A stretch of DNA of 64,000 nucleotides from Acholoe squamosa. Its lineage: Eukaryota > Annelida > Polychaeta > Phyllodocida > Polynoidae. The position numbers and the translations under genes were made by a program. A model generated the notes under the pieces. That model was not told the DNA's origin. It did no database searches and saw nothing but the letters and a program-made list of their open reading frames with translations. The stretch is from assembly GCA_949317995.1 (NCBI GenBank), contig OX439040.1, positions 22,501,830-22,565,829 on the forward strand, given 5' to 3'. Below, one piece after another: positions 34,262-46,389 of this stretch (positions are counted from its first letter, which is position 1; each line of letters opens with the position of its first letter).

Positions 34262-34699
34262 GATGTCTCCCTATACCATAGAGGGCCCGGTCAGTTGTCG
34301 TTGGGTGTATAGAGGGTGGGGCACCTATTGGGTCAGCCGCAGGCTTAGCCCACCCATAACTGCCTCCCCCAACCCACTACCGGCCCATGTGGCCTCGCTG
34401 ACCGCCGCCTTTTTTTGCCGGCTGAGCAGTCAATATCTATTGACGGAGCAACTCGCGGCAGGACGGGCTCCGCACGAGCAGCTCAGGTTGGTGGGGGCTG
34501 CGTGATCCCCTGGCAGGCTGGTGGTTGGTCTGAGCAGGCCTAAAGTGTGGTCGAGGATTATAACGGGTTTTTACAGCGGCCAGAGACATTGCTTATAACG
34601 GGAAAGGATCGGGGTAAGTGTGAGGGGTTGGGGATTTGTGGACGCAGTAATTGTGGCTGGGGTATCCATGGCCGCTAGGCAGGCAAGGCACAGATTGGG
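34262..34699. other. GC-richer unassigned DNA
   Basis: CpG-richer than its surroundings, with GAGCAACTCGC at 34446 and GAGCAGCTC at 34476-34484. The plus-strand frame at 34263-34505 is not recognisable as a protein domain. Confidence 0.3.
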
Positions 34700-34905
34700 T
34701 TAACCCTATAAAAGCTGCATAGTGCGTGATTTAAAGCACCGTGCCCATTTGTTATAATAAATACCTGAATGCAGCCTTGCTAACCAGGGCTCCATCTTAC
34801 AGGATACACTTTTAAGGGGTCGACATGAATCACCTAAACATAGCACGCAAGTAGGCACGCCAGTAACACATTGCTGCATCGTGACGACCAAGGAACATCA
34901 AGTGG
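34700..34905. mobile_element. TTAA-family element, left end and core
   Basis: It opens TTAACCCTATAAAAGCTGC and contains GCAGCCTTGCTAACCAGGGC (eroded core), then TTGCTGCATCGTGACGACCAAGG, a block also seen at 11.2, 15.6 and 26.1 kb. The right terminus is unclear. Confidence 0.5.
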
Positions 34906-37399
34906 CCATGCATTACACCAGGTGTAAGAAAGGCAGTTGATAGATGTCGCAAGTATGGTATGAACCTCTGTCAGCATAATATATGCAAACAGTCAATCAG
35001 ATTACATATACCCCTCATATAGAGGCATTTTAAAGCATAAATTTTGGAATGGGTGCAGATTTTGTGTCTCAAGTACTGCTCTCTATCTCTCTCATTTTGA
35101 ATACAATGACTAAGCCACAAACAATCCTTGGAGCACAGGTGCAAACATAGTAAAACCGACCATTTAGGTACCGGCACTACATTGCAATAGGATTTGTGAT
35201 GTCCTGGAGTACCCATAACAGCATCTGAAGGAGGAAGAGTATTACTAATAACTACCTTAGTGGGTTCGTGCAACGAGATCAAAGGAAGTCCCCAACACGG
35301 GTTACTGTGTCAGACCACAGGTAAAAGCGATGTGTCATATACTAGTACCGTAATACCTCGCTTATAAGGCACGTCTTATATGGGAAGGAGGCACCGCTCC
35401 TGCCCCCTATAGAATGGGTCAAAATTAGGGCTACAAATTAGAGGCGATGAAATGATACATTATATAGAACTAAAATGTTTAAAATCAAGTGCCACATGTG
35501 CCCTATAGGATTTCATTGAGCTTGGTATGCATCTTATAATATGCGCGGAGTGCGCCTCATATGACAGGGTATGACAGGTTACCATTAATTCAATTCGATT
35601 TCAATTTAATTCAATTTCAATTTCAAAAGTTTTTATTGCATTCAGTCATAAAATGTTTTTCCAGAGCAATATTGGGCCGACATACCCACAATAAATATCG
35701 ATTTACATTCCAAATGGATACAGCCTTGCATCCTATTCATGCTGCCTATCCACAGGTGAGGTATGCTATTTCATATTGAGAAAAAGCTGTGTTTTTATAT
35801 AGAAAAGCGTTGTGCCTGACACAACCATGTTTCAACATCATATTAAGTATGAAAAAAATCTTGTATACGGTTCAATGACATAGAATCATTATTTCGTCAA
35901 GCTTCTCAATATGTATAAATAACTAATAGAAAAGGTGTCTGCTACTACTACCCAACATGTATAGGTTCATCAGGGGGATCACATACCCCTTTTGTTCCAT
36001 AACGGATAGAGAGAAAAAACTTATTCGGAAGCAATATACAGATAAACTGTAACAATTGCCTAGTGTTATGTTTACAGGTTACATGAAAAATAAAATAAAT
36101 TTAATAACATAACAATGAAACCAGGTAGTACATGGCTGAAGGAATTCCCCATTCATCAAAGGAAGAGACATGTGTTGTAAGCAGACCATGAAGACACTAT
36201 CTGGGAAGATTAGCACAAAGTGGGGAGAAAGGTGGATTAAAGAAAGTGCCGTCAAAACATCAACGGTTCTTTGAGACAAAGCTTTCCCCATTATTTTCAT
36301 GGAGATTCCTCATAGTGCAGTGCTTCACTACCCAGTATTATGTGGCTTCATAATTCATTGTAGACGTTACATTCCTTCACTGCATCACAAATATGTTGAC
36401 TCCCTGTACAGTTTTCCTCGCTTCCTGGTAGCCTCAGCAATCATTTTTCTAGTCGGTGTAGTGGCAGTACATTTAGTAGACACTGAAGATCCTCCTGATG
36501 TGACTTTGATTATGAGGGATATGACCTACACAATAACACGTTAACAATCAAATCCTACCTTGACAGCATCTTGAATGAGTACTCATACGCAGAGGGTAGA
36601 ACTAGCTATTTTTGACTGTTCAATGTATTGGAGACACGATTCCTCGTTACGCCACCTCTTTGAAATCGTTCCCTTTTGAGAAGTTGTTGCGTGTCAAGGC
36701 CATGGACTCGGGACATATAGACAGTCGTTTGAACCTTAATCACACAATGAACAATGAACCAAACAGTGTAGTTTTACAATGAAGTAGTACAGTACGTACT
36801 GTGGTATACATCTTATATATAAGGAAGCTCTGAAAATAATGATGGATCTCTGGCAACTTTGGGACAAGTATTTACAGGGCATTTTGCATTAATGCATCAT
36901 GTAGAACAGTTAGGATGGCGTCGGTGCATACCCAGTGGAACACCACCTTTACCCACAAGGGCTTCAGTCATCAGGGAAGAGTCAGAATCAGTACTGTTTG
37001 AAGGGTTGTTTCAGCATATTATCTCCAGAATAGCTCTATGGAAATATGGTTTTAGCTGATGTATCTTCCTGGTCAGATGCCCAAACTCTGTGGGTACCGG
37101 TATGTTGTTACTATGAGCTGCTCCCAGGACAACCCGAGCTGCTTTCCACAAAGTGCAGCATTACCCAGCAACCCATGGGACAGATCGTGTTGTCTGAGTG
37201 TGGCCATCTGGATAAGTGGATTAACGCCTCAAGTCCCCATGTCATGTCTTAACGTCATGGTGGCCCTCCCCTTTTACTCTCTGCACTCTTCCCCTTACTG
37301 GCCTCCCCAGTGTTTCTATTCTATTTCCTCCAAAAAGTTAAAACTAGATACCCAGTATTTTCTATCCGTGTTAGTCTACCCCTGTTTCCAAATACCCCT
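34906..37399. other. Unassigned DNA with a possible LINE 3-prime tail
   Basis: 35575-35640 is a run of TCAATTTCAATT words. On the minus strand this is a GCAATAAAAAC signal followed by (TTGAAA)-like repeats, resembling the 3-prime end of a non-LTR element. No reverse transcriptase frame adjoins it. GAGCTGCTC occurs at 37115-37123. The rest shows no recognisable exon. Confidence 0.3.
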
Positions 37400-38150
37400 T
37401 TCTGTGTATACATCACTTGCTATACATGTACGACTGTCGCCAGAAGGCGCTGGGAGGAGGCGGCGTCGTGAGTAACGTGACCGATTTACGCGGGGAGATT
37501 GGAGCAGACGACAATTTGACAGACTTCCGCTTCCGGTGTGTGGCGACTTGGCGTGTTGCCAGGTGTCGCCCTAGTCGATGTCACGTGGTTTTGGTGATGT
37601 GGTGGAGTGGCTGGATGTGTGGCTTGGATTGAGTGGTCGGACAATGGAGGTTGGCCGCGGTGAATGTTGGGTATTAGGTGAGTGAGCCTCGAGATGGAGC
37701 AATTTCATTCTCCATGTCACGGCCCTGCCGCTGTGATTGCCGCTTGACAGCTTACCATCTTTGGCTGCCGGGTGTATCGGGAGTTTGTGTGTGTACGCTG
37801 AAGGGGCATAGAGCCACATATACGACAGGCAAAAAGGGTCGGTTGGGACACAACCCAAGTCCTGCAGGGATTGACTGGGTTTGTAGACAAGTGAATGAGG
37901 CTACAGACCACCCGTGGGACAGCTATAGGGATAATGGGTTGGATGAAAAAGTTTGGGTTTTACGTAGACTTGCTACAGTCGAGAACTTATGTAATGGGAA
38001 AATTAGACTAAGAAAGACAGATTTCATTAGCGATGCGTGGACCATCCACCCTCCCAGTTACTCCCGAGTCTTACCGCGAAGTGACTTGGTTCGGGCTAAG
38101 GCGAGTCTACGTTGTACTTTGTGCGTTAGTGGATGGGAGTAGTATATGGA
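37400..38150 (+). promoter_or_regulatory. CpG-rich segment; possible promoter or first exon
   Basis: Roughly 37435-37760 is clearly CpG-rich and includes a CACGTG E-box near 37581. A 154-codon plus-strand frame (37678-38142) is the longest in the window and begins within this CpG-rich part. Its translation shows a cysteine-rich start and a charged second half but no family I recognise. No clear splice structure was worked out. It could be a first exon, an unknown gene, or a chance frame in GC-rich sequence; the last is the default. Confidence 0.25.
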
Positions 38151-38830
38151 AAGGGGCTAAATGTCCGGGTATTGGGAAACGCGATGTGTCCCTTAAGTAG
38201 AATGCACCTTTATGGAAGTTTCAGTTCAAAACAGTGCTTTGAATTTGAACTGAGGGAAGTGTCAGTTCTCTTATGATACTATTATATGGATATGAGGGTA
38301 GTATAAAAGCTAAGTATAAGAGCTTAAAATGGCGAAGTATAAAAGCTTAAATACAGTGAACCAACATCTAGAAAATAAAATTCATATCACATGCAGGTCT
38401 TTGTGGTCGTTAGAAAAATTGGTATTCTGAGCCTGGTCCTGGCGTCCGTCTCCTGCCGTCCACACACCTACAAAGTAAGACTGATAGTCCAGCCAACCCC
38501 CCCCCCCCCTTCTCTCCAACCCCTGTCTGAAAACCTACCCACCGGCACTCCTCTGGTGGCTGATATCCTAACCCTGTGTTCTTCTGTAGAACACTTCATA
38601 TCCTATTTCTATGCCATTTACACTACAGCTTTATTGAAGACTGCCACACATTTTAATTCATTGTTGTAGTCAGATTTTAAAATCATGGGTCAGACAACGA
38701 TGCCATTTTCTGTAGTTGTAAGAATTCTTGAGTTTTAACTAAAAGGTCAATATGAGTTCATACGCTGCTGGGAGGTTATTTTATTAAAACCATTAATGGC
38801 ATATTAGCTCAATGCCCAAGGTACACAGTG

Positions 38831-38836
<6 letters not shown>
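38151..38836. other. Unassigned sequence
   Basis: No coding exon was recognised. GTATAAAAGCT is repeated at about 38300 and 38337, and a poly-C run lies at about 38498-38508. Confidence 0.3.

Positions 38837-38923
<87 letters not shown>
38837..38923. repeat. (TA)n microsatellite
   Basis: About 43 uninterrupted TA dinucleotides. Confidence 0.95.
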
Positions 38924-38926
<3 letters not shown>

Positions 38927-38971
38927 CAATAAGGCGTGCATAACAATAAGCTTGGATTTATACTCTACATC

Positions 38972-38999
38972 AGGTCACCTACTGCCGGGTAGGTGACCT
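38972..38999. repeat. 11-bp hairpin of AGGTCACCTAC
   Basis: AGGTCACCTAC pairs with GTAGGTGACCT across a 6-nt loop TGCCGG. Each arm contains an AGGTCA/TGACCT nuclear-receptor half-site. The short loop also resembles an intrinsic-terminator shape, but this is eukaryotic DNA. Confidence 0.8.
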
Positions 39000-39229
39000 T
39001 TTACACTGAACCACTTTCCCTCTGTCCTATTATATTCCTTATCTTCACAACCCTGCTTCTGCCACAGCTCCCATCATAATGCATCTTCCACCCCTCCAGC
39101 CTCTCCTGTATATTATACCATAATGCACACAAGACCGCCTATACTGAACCCCCTAGCCGCTTGCCCTTCAATATATACCTTAATCCACTAACCCCAGTCT
39201 GCTGCTTACCCTGCTACTGTCATAGTCCC

Positions 39230-39800
39230 TCATCTCACACTGAACGCCCCACGCACGCCCACCACTCGCATGAAGGTGTCACATGGCCCGCCAAGGACGG
39301 CGCCTGCGTCCGGAGATAAAGCCTCGCCCCACTCTCCAAGCGCCTTGGGCCTGTCTTCGCTGGGGGTCTTAGGCCGCCGTTGTGGTATCCATCATGGCGG
39401 CCTCCACCGCTGGTCCCCGGCACCGCTTCGTCATCGTCGTCAGGGTGTCGCCGGAGACAAGCTCACCTGCCTAACCACCGCCCTCCCACCCTCCAGTTCC
39501 CTCCACCGCCTTTTTGTCTAAGAGGGAAAATAGTCCCTCTTTGTGAAGGTCTCTTCTCATAATGTACGACCGTGAATCACTCAGTACGCCGGATCTAAAA
39601 AAAAACAACGACAGGGAAAAAGTAGGAGATCGGGGAAAATGAGCCCCACCGAAAGGATCTAGGTCTTGACGGGTGCAGAATTCTCCAGAGGGAGGAGGGA
39701 GAAAAAGTGCTCATAGCGTCCGGTCCTGACCACGTGACGACAAGGGCAGTTCCGGTGGGACGCCGAGGGTCGCGTGGCGGGTGTAGACAGTCGTAGATAA
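39230..39800. promoter_or_regulatory. CpG-rich segment with YY1-like and E-box words
   Basis: 39240-39480 and 39700-39790 are CpG-rich. ATCATGGCGGCC (about 39390) is a YY1-like site, and CACGTG lies at about 39731. Overlapping frames on both strands arise from low stop density. There may be a CpG promoter here, but no transcript evidence can be seen. Confidence 0.3.
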
Positions 39801-42800
39801 GGTGATGAGGTCCTCTATTGAGCAGGTTAGCTTATCTTTGGATTATTGTTCTATATATCTGGAGGAGGCTCTCCATGGTTGGGCTAAAGATAGAACCAAC
39901 TAGATAGATTACCATGTCATGGTGACTGGTTCATCTGGGTACATTCAGCTGAAAGGGCTTTAGGGTGAAGATCGGTGGCCAGCAGCTAATTAGACACTCC
40001 ATTTTAAGTCTCCACCGGAACCCACCTTTTGGGGACTGGAGCATTCTTAAACGTGTCATTTCTATACCCACCCAGATCTCTATAAATTTATATTCAAATC
40101 CAGCAAGGCGATGTTTATTGCAGTCTACAAATCAAAATAGTGTTAAACCACTCACATTTACCACTCGCTCAAGTCTAGCCGCGGATGTATTTCGAGGCAA
40201 ATCTGGATGAAATTCTATCTTCTGCAGAGAAATTTACCAAAATCACTGCAATATTTACTAGAGAATTTTGCTCAATGATATTTCTGCTGATAGATGAAAT
40301 AGAGAAGATAGCGGTGAAGTAGGGAAAGCAATCTAGGAAGAACCCTGGGCCGTGCGAACTGCAGTAGAGAAGCAATTAGATCCGTGAGAGACTAAGTCAG
40401 CCTAGAGGCCTTTTTAACACTTACTGTATCGATTTCCACCTGGGGCTAGACTAGAATATTATCCTGCTACACGGAGATCAAAGTATTTTCTGCTACATAC
40501 TGCTGTTGAAACAAACTGACTGTACCTAGATTACAACCACGTCTTGATTTTAGAATTCCATTATTACCCTCGGGCAGTGTTCGTGTAATGTAGATGACCT
40601 ACAATTGGGTCTCACGAGCTACACTATTTAAACAGTCATTAAGAATCCAGGAAACCCTTTGTCAGTTAGAGAGCGTATCTCTATTTGATAAGAATTTAGC
40701 TGCAACCCAGACGGGCTTCATTCACGTTGGGGATACAGAGGCCCATTAGATTTTATCGACTACCTGCTTCTCTGTCTTTAAATGTACTAGCATCAGAGTT
40801 GTAATGGTTATCACCCCCTGGACTAAGGGCCCTTTTCGCAGATTCTGTCACAGATGCTTTAGCTCCATTCAATCTCAGCTTGGTGAGCACCTTGAAGAGT
40901 TATATATCTCCAATATGGTGTTTTAGAATCCAAGTGTCTGTCTGTCTGTCTGTCTGTCTCTGTCTCTCTCTGTCTCTCTGTCTCTCTCTGTCTCTCTCTC
41001 TCCTTGATGCAATAAGTAGGTCTGTGGAGTATTTCGCCAGTTCTGGATGAATGTACCATGCCGGCCTTATGGAGATGATGCATTCACAAAGGATGCATAA
41101 TGCATCAGTTCACCGGCCAAGCTTTGGTTCATCATACACACATGATAAACTTGAATCCTAGGGGTAGTAATCCAACTACATGGTTACCAGAAACAGTATG
41201 GCGGCTACCAATAGTTTCAGTCAGAGAACAACAGGAGGTTTGATTTACACTATTTGTAAATTAATGTCACGTCCATGACATAGATTGGCTGCCAATGGGA
41301 ATCTGGCGTCTTATGTGTATTCCATGCCTTAATTTAGAGGGGTATGTAAGGGAAGCACAGACGTGCTCTAACTAACACTTCAAGGGACGTAAAATACAAT
41401 AACCCATTTTCGACATGATGCCAAATGCAGCCGTGATTAGTTACTCATAAGTCAGGGTTGCATTAGTTCACTGGGCGGTGGAAGCTCATATTTGAAAAAT
41501 GACCATGTTTAGTGTAAGACAATGCTTTGATGACTTTGCCGATGTAATTCTGGAGGACGCTCCATGAGGATTGAGTGAAATAAGAAATAAGGATGAAATA
41601 AGAAGTAGAATTTTAGGGAAACGTGTCTGTATCACTATGACATCTGCGTAGGTTCAGCTTACATGGTTAAATTGAAAAATGCAGTTTCATTAAATTCTTG
41701 CAAGAAGGTCTCTTGTCAGTACCATTTGAACCAAATCCTCCAATCCTTTCAAAAACTCAACAAAAAGCCCTTTGTTATTCAGGTTGCACATTTCATGATC
41801 ACAAAAAAAATTATGGAGTTTTTGTAAAAGCTTTGTCCCCATGTCGCTATCCATATTACATTTAGATTTGAAATCATAGAGTAATATTTCAGCTAGTAAT
41901 AGAGTAATGTTCAATATTACTAATGCTAATAGCATAAGAGCAAAAAAAAACAAACTTATTTCCCTATCAGATCTATGACATTTTTCCAACATCCAAAGGG
42001 AACCGTCTTTGAGAAAGATAACGGTAAATTACTTTGGAGCCTGGCTAATGAATTGAGGGCTGTACATTGCCGGCTTGGGTGGTAGTTCTTAGAAAATTAA
42101 CACTCATCCATTCTCTCTGAAAAAGTCAAGAATTTTCTGACTGCGTGAAAAAGGCATGATGGTAACTGCTTCGTCTGTGGCGGATGTGAAGGATTTCTAG
42201 GAGAGATAAGTCAGGATGATTAAGGTGGCCTCGCAATGTTACAAGGTAAAATAGATTTTGTGAAAGATGATGCAGGAGGCCAAATGTGAATCAATGTCAA
42301 TGTCTCGCCAAGAAGGTTAAGATGACAAAAGAAAGCACCCTTTCAAATCTGATTTCAACAGGAAGCCCATGACTCCTTAAAAGGATCAGGGAATCCTGAC
42401 TGTATTTGAATGGTTTTTTATTCAAACCTGAAAGAATTCGCCTCGGTTCCATTGGAACATTACCAACCTATGAAGTCCCTCAGTCCTAGCATCCTAGGAT
42501 CTGCCCCATCCTGCTACCTTTCTTTACGTCCTTACTACAATCTTCCATGCTTAGAGCCAGGACTCCGCCCTTGACTGCTATGATATTCATGGTCGTACTG
42601 ACGTATTCATGACTGGGGGTCGGTGGTGTATCAGAGGCGGGACATGTGGGTGGGAGGGGGTTGTGGGAACTAAGGACCTCCAGTACCTTGACCCATTGTC
42701 TGTTAGCAGTACACTCCCAGAGGCCCAGCACAGGGACAGTCCATACTGGGGTTGGTGGGAGGGGGAACTGGGGCAGCTGACGGTACTTAATGCTATCACC

Positions 42801-43830
42801 CCTGGATGGTGGGAAAGAGCCTCTTGTGACTGCAGACTGGGGGATTGCACATGGCCTGGGTATTTATTTGGTATCCTCCTGTGTATCCCCTCCCGTGTGG
42901 CTGGAATGGAATTTGCAGATATTGCCAGAGATGGAAACAGTCAAGTTAATCAGATGGAATCGGGATGGGCAATAGGGCTGCCTGTATGAGACTATGGGAG
43001 GATAAGTCAGGGCTATGTAACATTCAGATCACGTATAAATAGATTGTATGAGATGTTAGATGATGATTGTATGATGTGTTGAGCTATGTGAGCAGGGAAC
43101 AGAGAAGGCAGGGGACAATAGAGAGTGAGTATTCTCCCCTTTGTAGAAAGCATACTGTTTTGGTGTGCCTTCCTACTTTGCCATCATATTGACCCAGTAC
43201 TAGACTGAAAGGAAATAACGACCACGTCCCCTAGGCATTAATATAAACATATATACAATGGACCACAATACATGCGATGCTGTGAAGTTTGTAAAATGAC
43301 GCCACATGAAGCAAAAGTAGAGCAATGCTTTATGAGGAATCTCCTTGAGTTGAAAAAAAAACCGGCAAAGCTTTACCCCACAACAATGTAGTGCCTAGAA
43401 TAACGACAGTTTCTTAAAATGACAAAGCAACATAAAAGCTTGTGGTACCATGCTGCCATTACAGGGTTAACTAAACAAAATTAATAGGAAGATAGAACTC
43501 TGTATGCCTTGTAGTGTAGTATAGGGGCACCGTTAGGGGACATTGGGAAACAGGCGGAAGAGAGACTGACAGGGAGAGGGATGGTGCACAAGTGTGTGGA
43601 ATCCAGGATATAGTTTGGGAAAGGGGTGTAGAGGAGAGATAGACTGTTAGAAAGACATTAAGCTTTATCTGCTGAGGCCGAACCTGGATGGTCCTGTGTT
43701 AAAGCAAAGGCTTGTCCTGACAGCAGCCTCCGTATGTTAAGTTGTAGTTTTAGGTATTGTCAACCTGAGGACCTTAAGTCGTCATCACTGACTAGTTTCG
43801 GATGTTCCAGGTTTTCAGTGATCATGATGT
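39801..43830. other. Unassigned, mostly non-repetitive DNA
   Basis: No exon was recognised. 41040-41130 and 41405-41490 contain TTAA-family words (ATGATGCATTCAC, GTGATTAGTTACTCATAAGTCAGGG). 42060-42480 is evenly composed, non-repetitive sequence of the sort that could be conserved non-coding DNA. 42600-42990 has long frames on both strands due to G-rich composition, without recognisable domains. Confidence 0.25.
40935..41002. repeat. (TCTG)n/(TCTC)n microsatellite
   Basis: Five TCTG units pass into mixed TCTC/TCTG units. The minus strand translates as an RE/TDRQ-rich low-complexity frame, which is not a gene. Confidence 0.9.
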
Positions 43831-43834
43831 TTGA

Positions 43835-43960
43835 AGGAAGCCCTGGCGAGTAACTCACCAAGGATGCATTCATGCATCTTTCCCACCCCCAACAAGATTT
43901 ATACTTAGGGTCAGTATGATGCACTGATGCAACTTTGGTGCGTTAATTGCCGGTGCCTCT
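43835..43960. mobile_element. TTAA-family core fragment
   Basis: GGCGAGTAACTCACC (43845-43859) is the family palindrome, followed by AAGGATGCATTCATGCATC and, further on, TATGATGCACTGATGCAAC. TTAA occurs at about 43945 after GGTGCG. Ends are eroded. Confidence 0.5.
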
Positions 43961-44845
43961 TAGATAACAAATGAAGAGGAAACCTCAAGTCTTGATGCTA
44001 ACCCTAGAGGCTTAAAGCCAAGGCGTGTCCTAACAGTGGACGGCGCATGTTAAACAGTTGAGACAGGGAGGGTGATGGGGTGGCAGCAGTGTAGTCTGGC
44101 TTTTATGTTGGTTTTCCTTCTTTCTCATCCATCTCTTTTTCATTGTTATTTTTTTCATTGTCTCCAAAAGTGGTGCATTTAGAGACCCTCCGTTGCCACT
44201 CAATACATGGACACTGGGTCGTCACACCTCAGTGATAAAACTTTCAAATGACAGGACATCATTTAATTGCCCTTTATTCATCATGTCTATTCTTCATGAA
44301 GGGGCGGTATAATCCACCGATGGGGCTCTGGCGATCGAGTTGTTCCCTGTGTTGCATCGATCAGTGACACTGAATCAGTGATCGAGATAGCTTGATAATA
44401 GAGAGTATAATAAATTATATTGAGTTTGGACAAGAGAGTGTTTCTCATTAATGATGGCAAGTAACGAGCATTTCACGCTACAACCATATTTTCCATATCA
44501 TACTACCCATTTGATTCTGCAGCATTTGCCACAACCTTAAAACCATCTTTATATTCTATACTGCATTGGTCCCCTACCCCACCCACCACTCACCTTCCCT
44601 GGAATGGACTACCCTGTGAGACGGAATACCTCATAGTTCCTAGTCCCCCAGAGACGTGGTGAGGGGTTGTTGATGGGCTCTTTATGCAGGTTGGTCCTTG
44701 TCAGTGACCCCAGGGAGGTTCTGAGTGATGCATCCAGGTGCTTGCATAAAGAGGTATGAAGGGGCACCTGCAGGTTCCTCCAGAGTCTCTTCATTTATCA
44801 TAACTCCAGGGTTGGTGCCGTCATCTCTTACTTACCCTGCTTCCA

Positions 44846-44970
44846 TTAACCTTTTGTGGTACAATACACCAATACAGCTATTATGATGTATTTTGCCATA
44901 GTTGTATTCATGCATCATGTCAACCCTGCGATGTTGATACACTCCCTGAGGTGCGTCATGAAGGGAAATG
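44846..44970. mobile_element. TTAA-family element, left end
   Basis: It opens TTAACCTTTTGTGGTAC. ATTATGATGTATTTTGCC, TTGTATTCATGCATCATG and a GATACACTCCC block follow, as in other copies (compare 3260 and 11105). The right end was not found. Confidence 0.45.
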
Positions 44971-45119
44971 AACAGAAGGCCTTCAGGCATCATCATATAT
45001 ATTGGTGACTATTTAGATATTTGCATTCAAGAAAAGAGTACATAACCAGCACACTTCCAAATGGCAAATTACCTCCAGTCTATCCTATAATACATTTAGT
45101 TATATATAGTCCTAAATCT

Positions 45120-45232
45120 TTCCCCCGGGGCTATAATTCTAAGTTTACTTAATATCCCTTGTCCTTATGGCATTCTGAACTGTGTACTTTTGTGCAGTAT
45201 AAATAAATGAATCTCAATTCAACTGAACTTTT
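45120..45232 (+). repeat. Possible LINE 3-prime end
   Basis: A stretch ending GTATAAATAAATGAATCTCAATTCAACT resembles the 3-prime tails of CR1/L2-type elements (ATAAATGAATCT followed by AATTCAA repeats). It is short and has no coding region, so only a fragment is suggested. Confidence 0.35.
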
Positions 45233-45548
45233 TACTTGAAGAAGAAACAGGAAAGTTCTTATAAGAATACACACATTGGCATAGGCATAGCCCCCTTTCC
45301 CCATGCTATGGATTACTACAGAGAGAACAGTGCATTACATGAGTAGGGAGGGTCGAGGCGGCAGGTGTATAATGTACACTGGCTACAGAGTTTAGTGTAC
45401 CAGGTGTAAGATCCGCACCTGTGCACATACTTAGGTGGTAATGAAAATTTGATAACCAATGTAAAGCAAATAATCTGATGCCGACACTGGTTTCATGTCC
45501 CTCCCTGTTAGGTTTTGAGTCAGCCACATGGGGCTCCGTGTTTCTTTT

Positions 45549-45600
45549 TAGAGCATGTTTTGTTGCTATAGCATAGATACTATAGCAAAAACATGCTCTA
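45549..45600. repeat. 21-23 bp hairpin with 8-nt loop
   Basis: TAGAGCATGTTTTGTTGCTATAG (45549-45571) pairs with its inverse at 45580-45600, with a 2-nt bulge. AACATGCTCTATA recurs at about 47338-47350, where it is followed by CTATGCTATAG, so a second diverged copy of this foldback may be present. Confidence 0.8.
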
Positions 45601-46389
45601 TTGTAGTGGGGGTGTGGATTGGATTTTGGAAGGGGTTGGGTCCTTTAGGCTGAAATTCCTCTAGCAATCAATATAATTGCAATGACATATTATACATTGT
45701 GGACTATAATAATACAGCTTTCTTGCCATGTATAGTAGTTGTTAGTGTTTGCATATTTTACCTTCCGAAAATGGGCTCAAAAATCTAAATTATCACTGAC
45801 AAGCTACTTCTAATAGTCCTCAGTGTTAAATCTTGAATATGTAACAGCAGACTTGGCCGTTTTGGGCAACCTGCCTTTGTGACATGGCTAAGACACTTTG
45901 CCTAGTGATGTAGAACAAAAAGCCAAATCCTGTCCTGTTTTTATTTCTTTGTCAACCTGATATAAACTGTAGAATGGAGGTGTTGAAATATGGAAATAAA
46001 TCATTTAGGCATTGGCCAAAATGTCATATTGTGCAAGTCATGCACCACATGGCAGATGGCATGATCAGGTGGGCACTGAACCAAGACATGCCGGCCGCGG
46101 GGCTGCAACAGGTATTTGTCTGCCTTCCAATCACGTCAACTGGACACAGACTGTCACCAATTATAATTGGACTTGTTGATTTCATTTCTTAAAGTGCCGG
46201 ACTATGAGGGTATTAGTTTAGGGGAATATCAGATTAGTGTACATAGAAATATGAGTATAGGAGACTTAAGGTATCTGTATAGTGGGCATAGGAGTATAGC
46301 TTTCTTATTAATGTGTGTGCGCAGCCATGATAGTTCTCATATTGGAATGTCTTGCAATATTATGATTGGTGCCATAATTCAAAACTCCC

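Noticed and set aside
36299..36544. Plus-strand 81-residue frame with a membrane-like segment
   Set aside because: Short, no similarity recognised, and composition does not differ from surroundings.
38972..38999. Intrinsic transcription terminator
   Set aside because: A stem followed by only four Ts is weak, and the setting is eukaryotic.
41690..41992. Minus-strand 100-residue frame with a hydrophobic stretch
   Set aside because: AT-rich sequence gives hydrophobic chance frames; no recognised family and no flanking exon signals.
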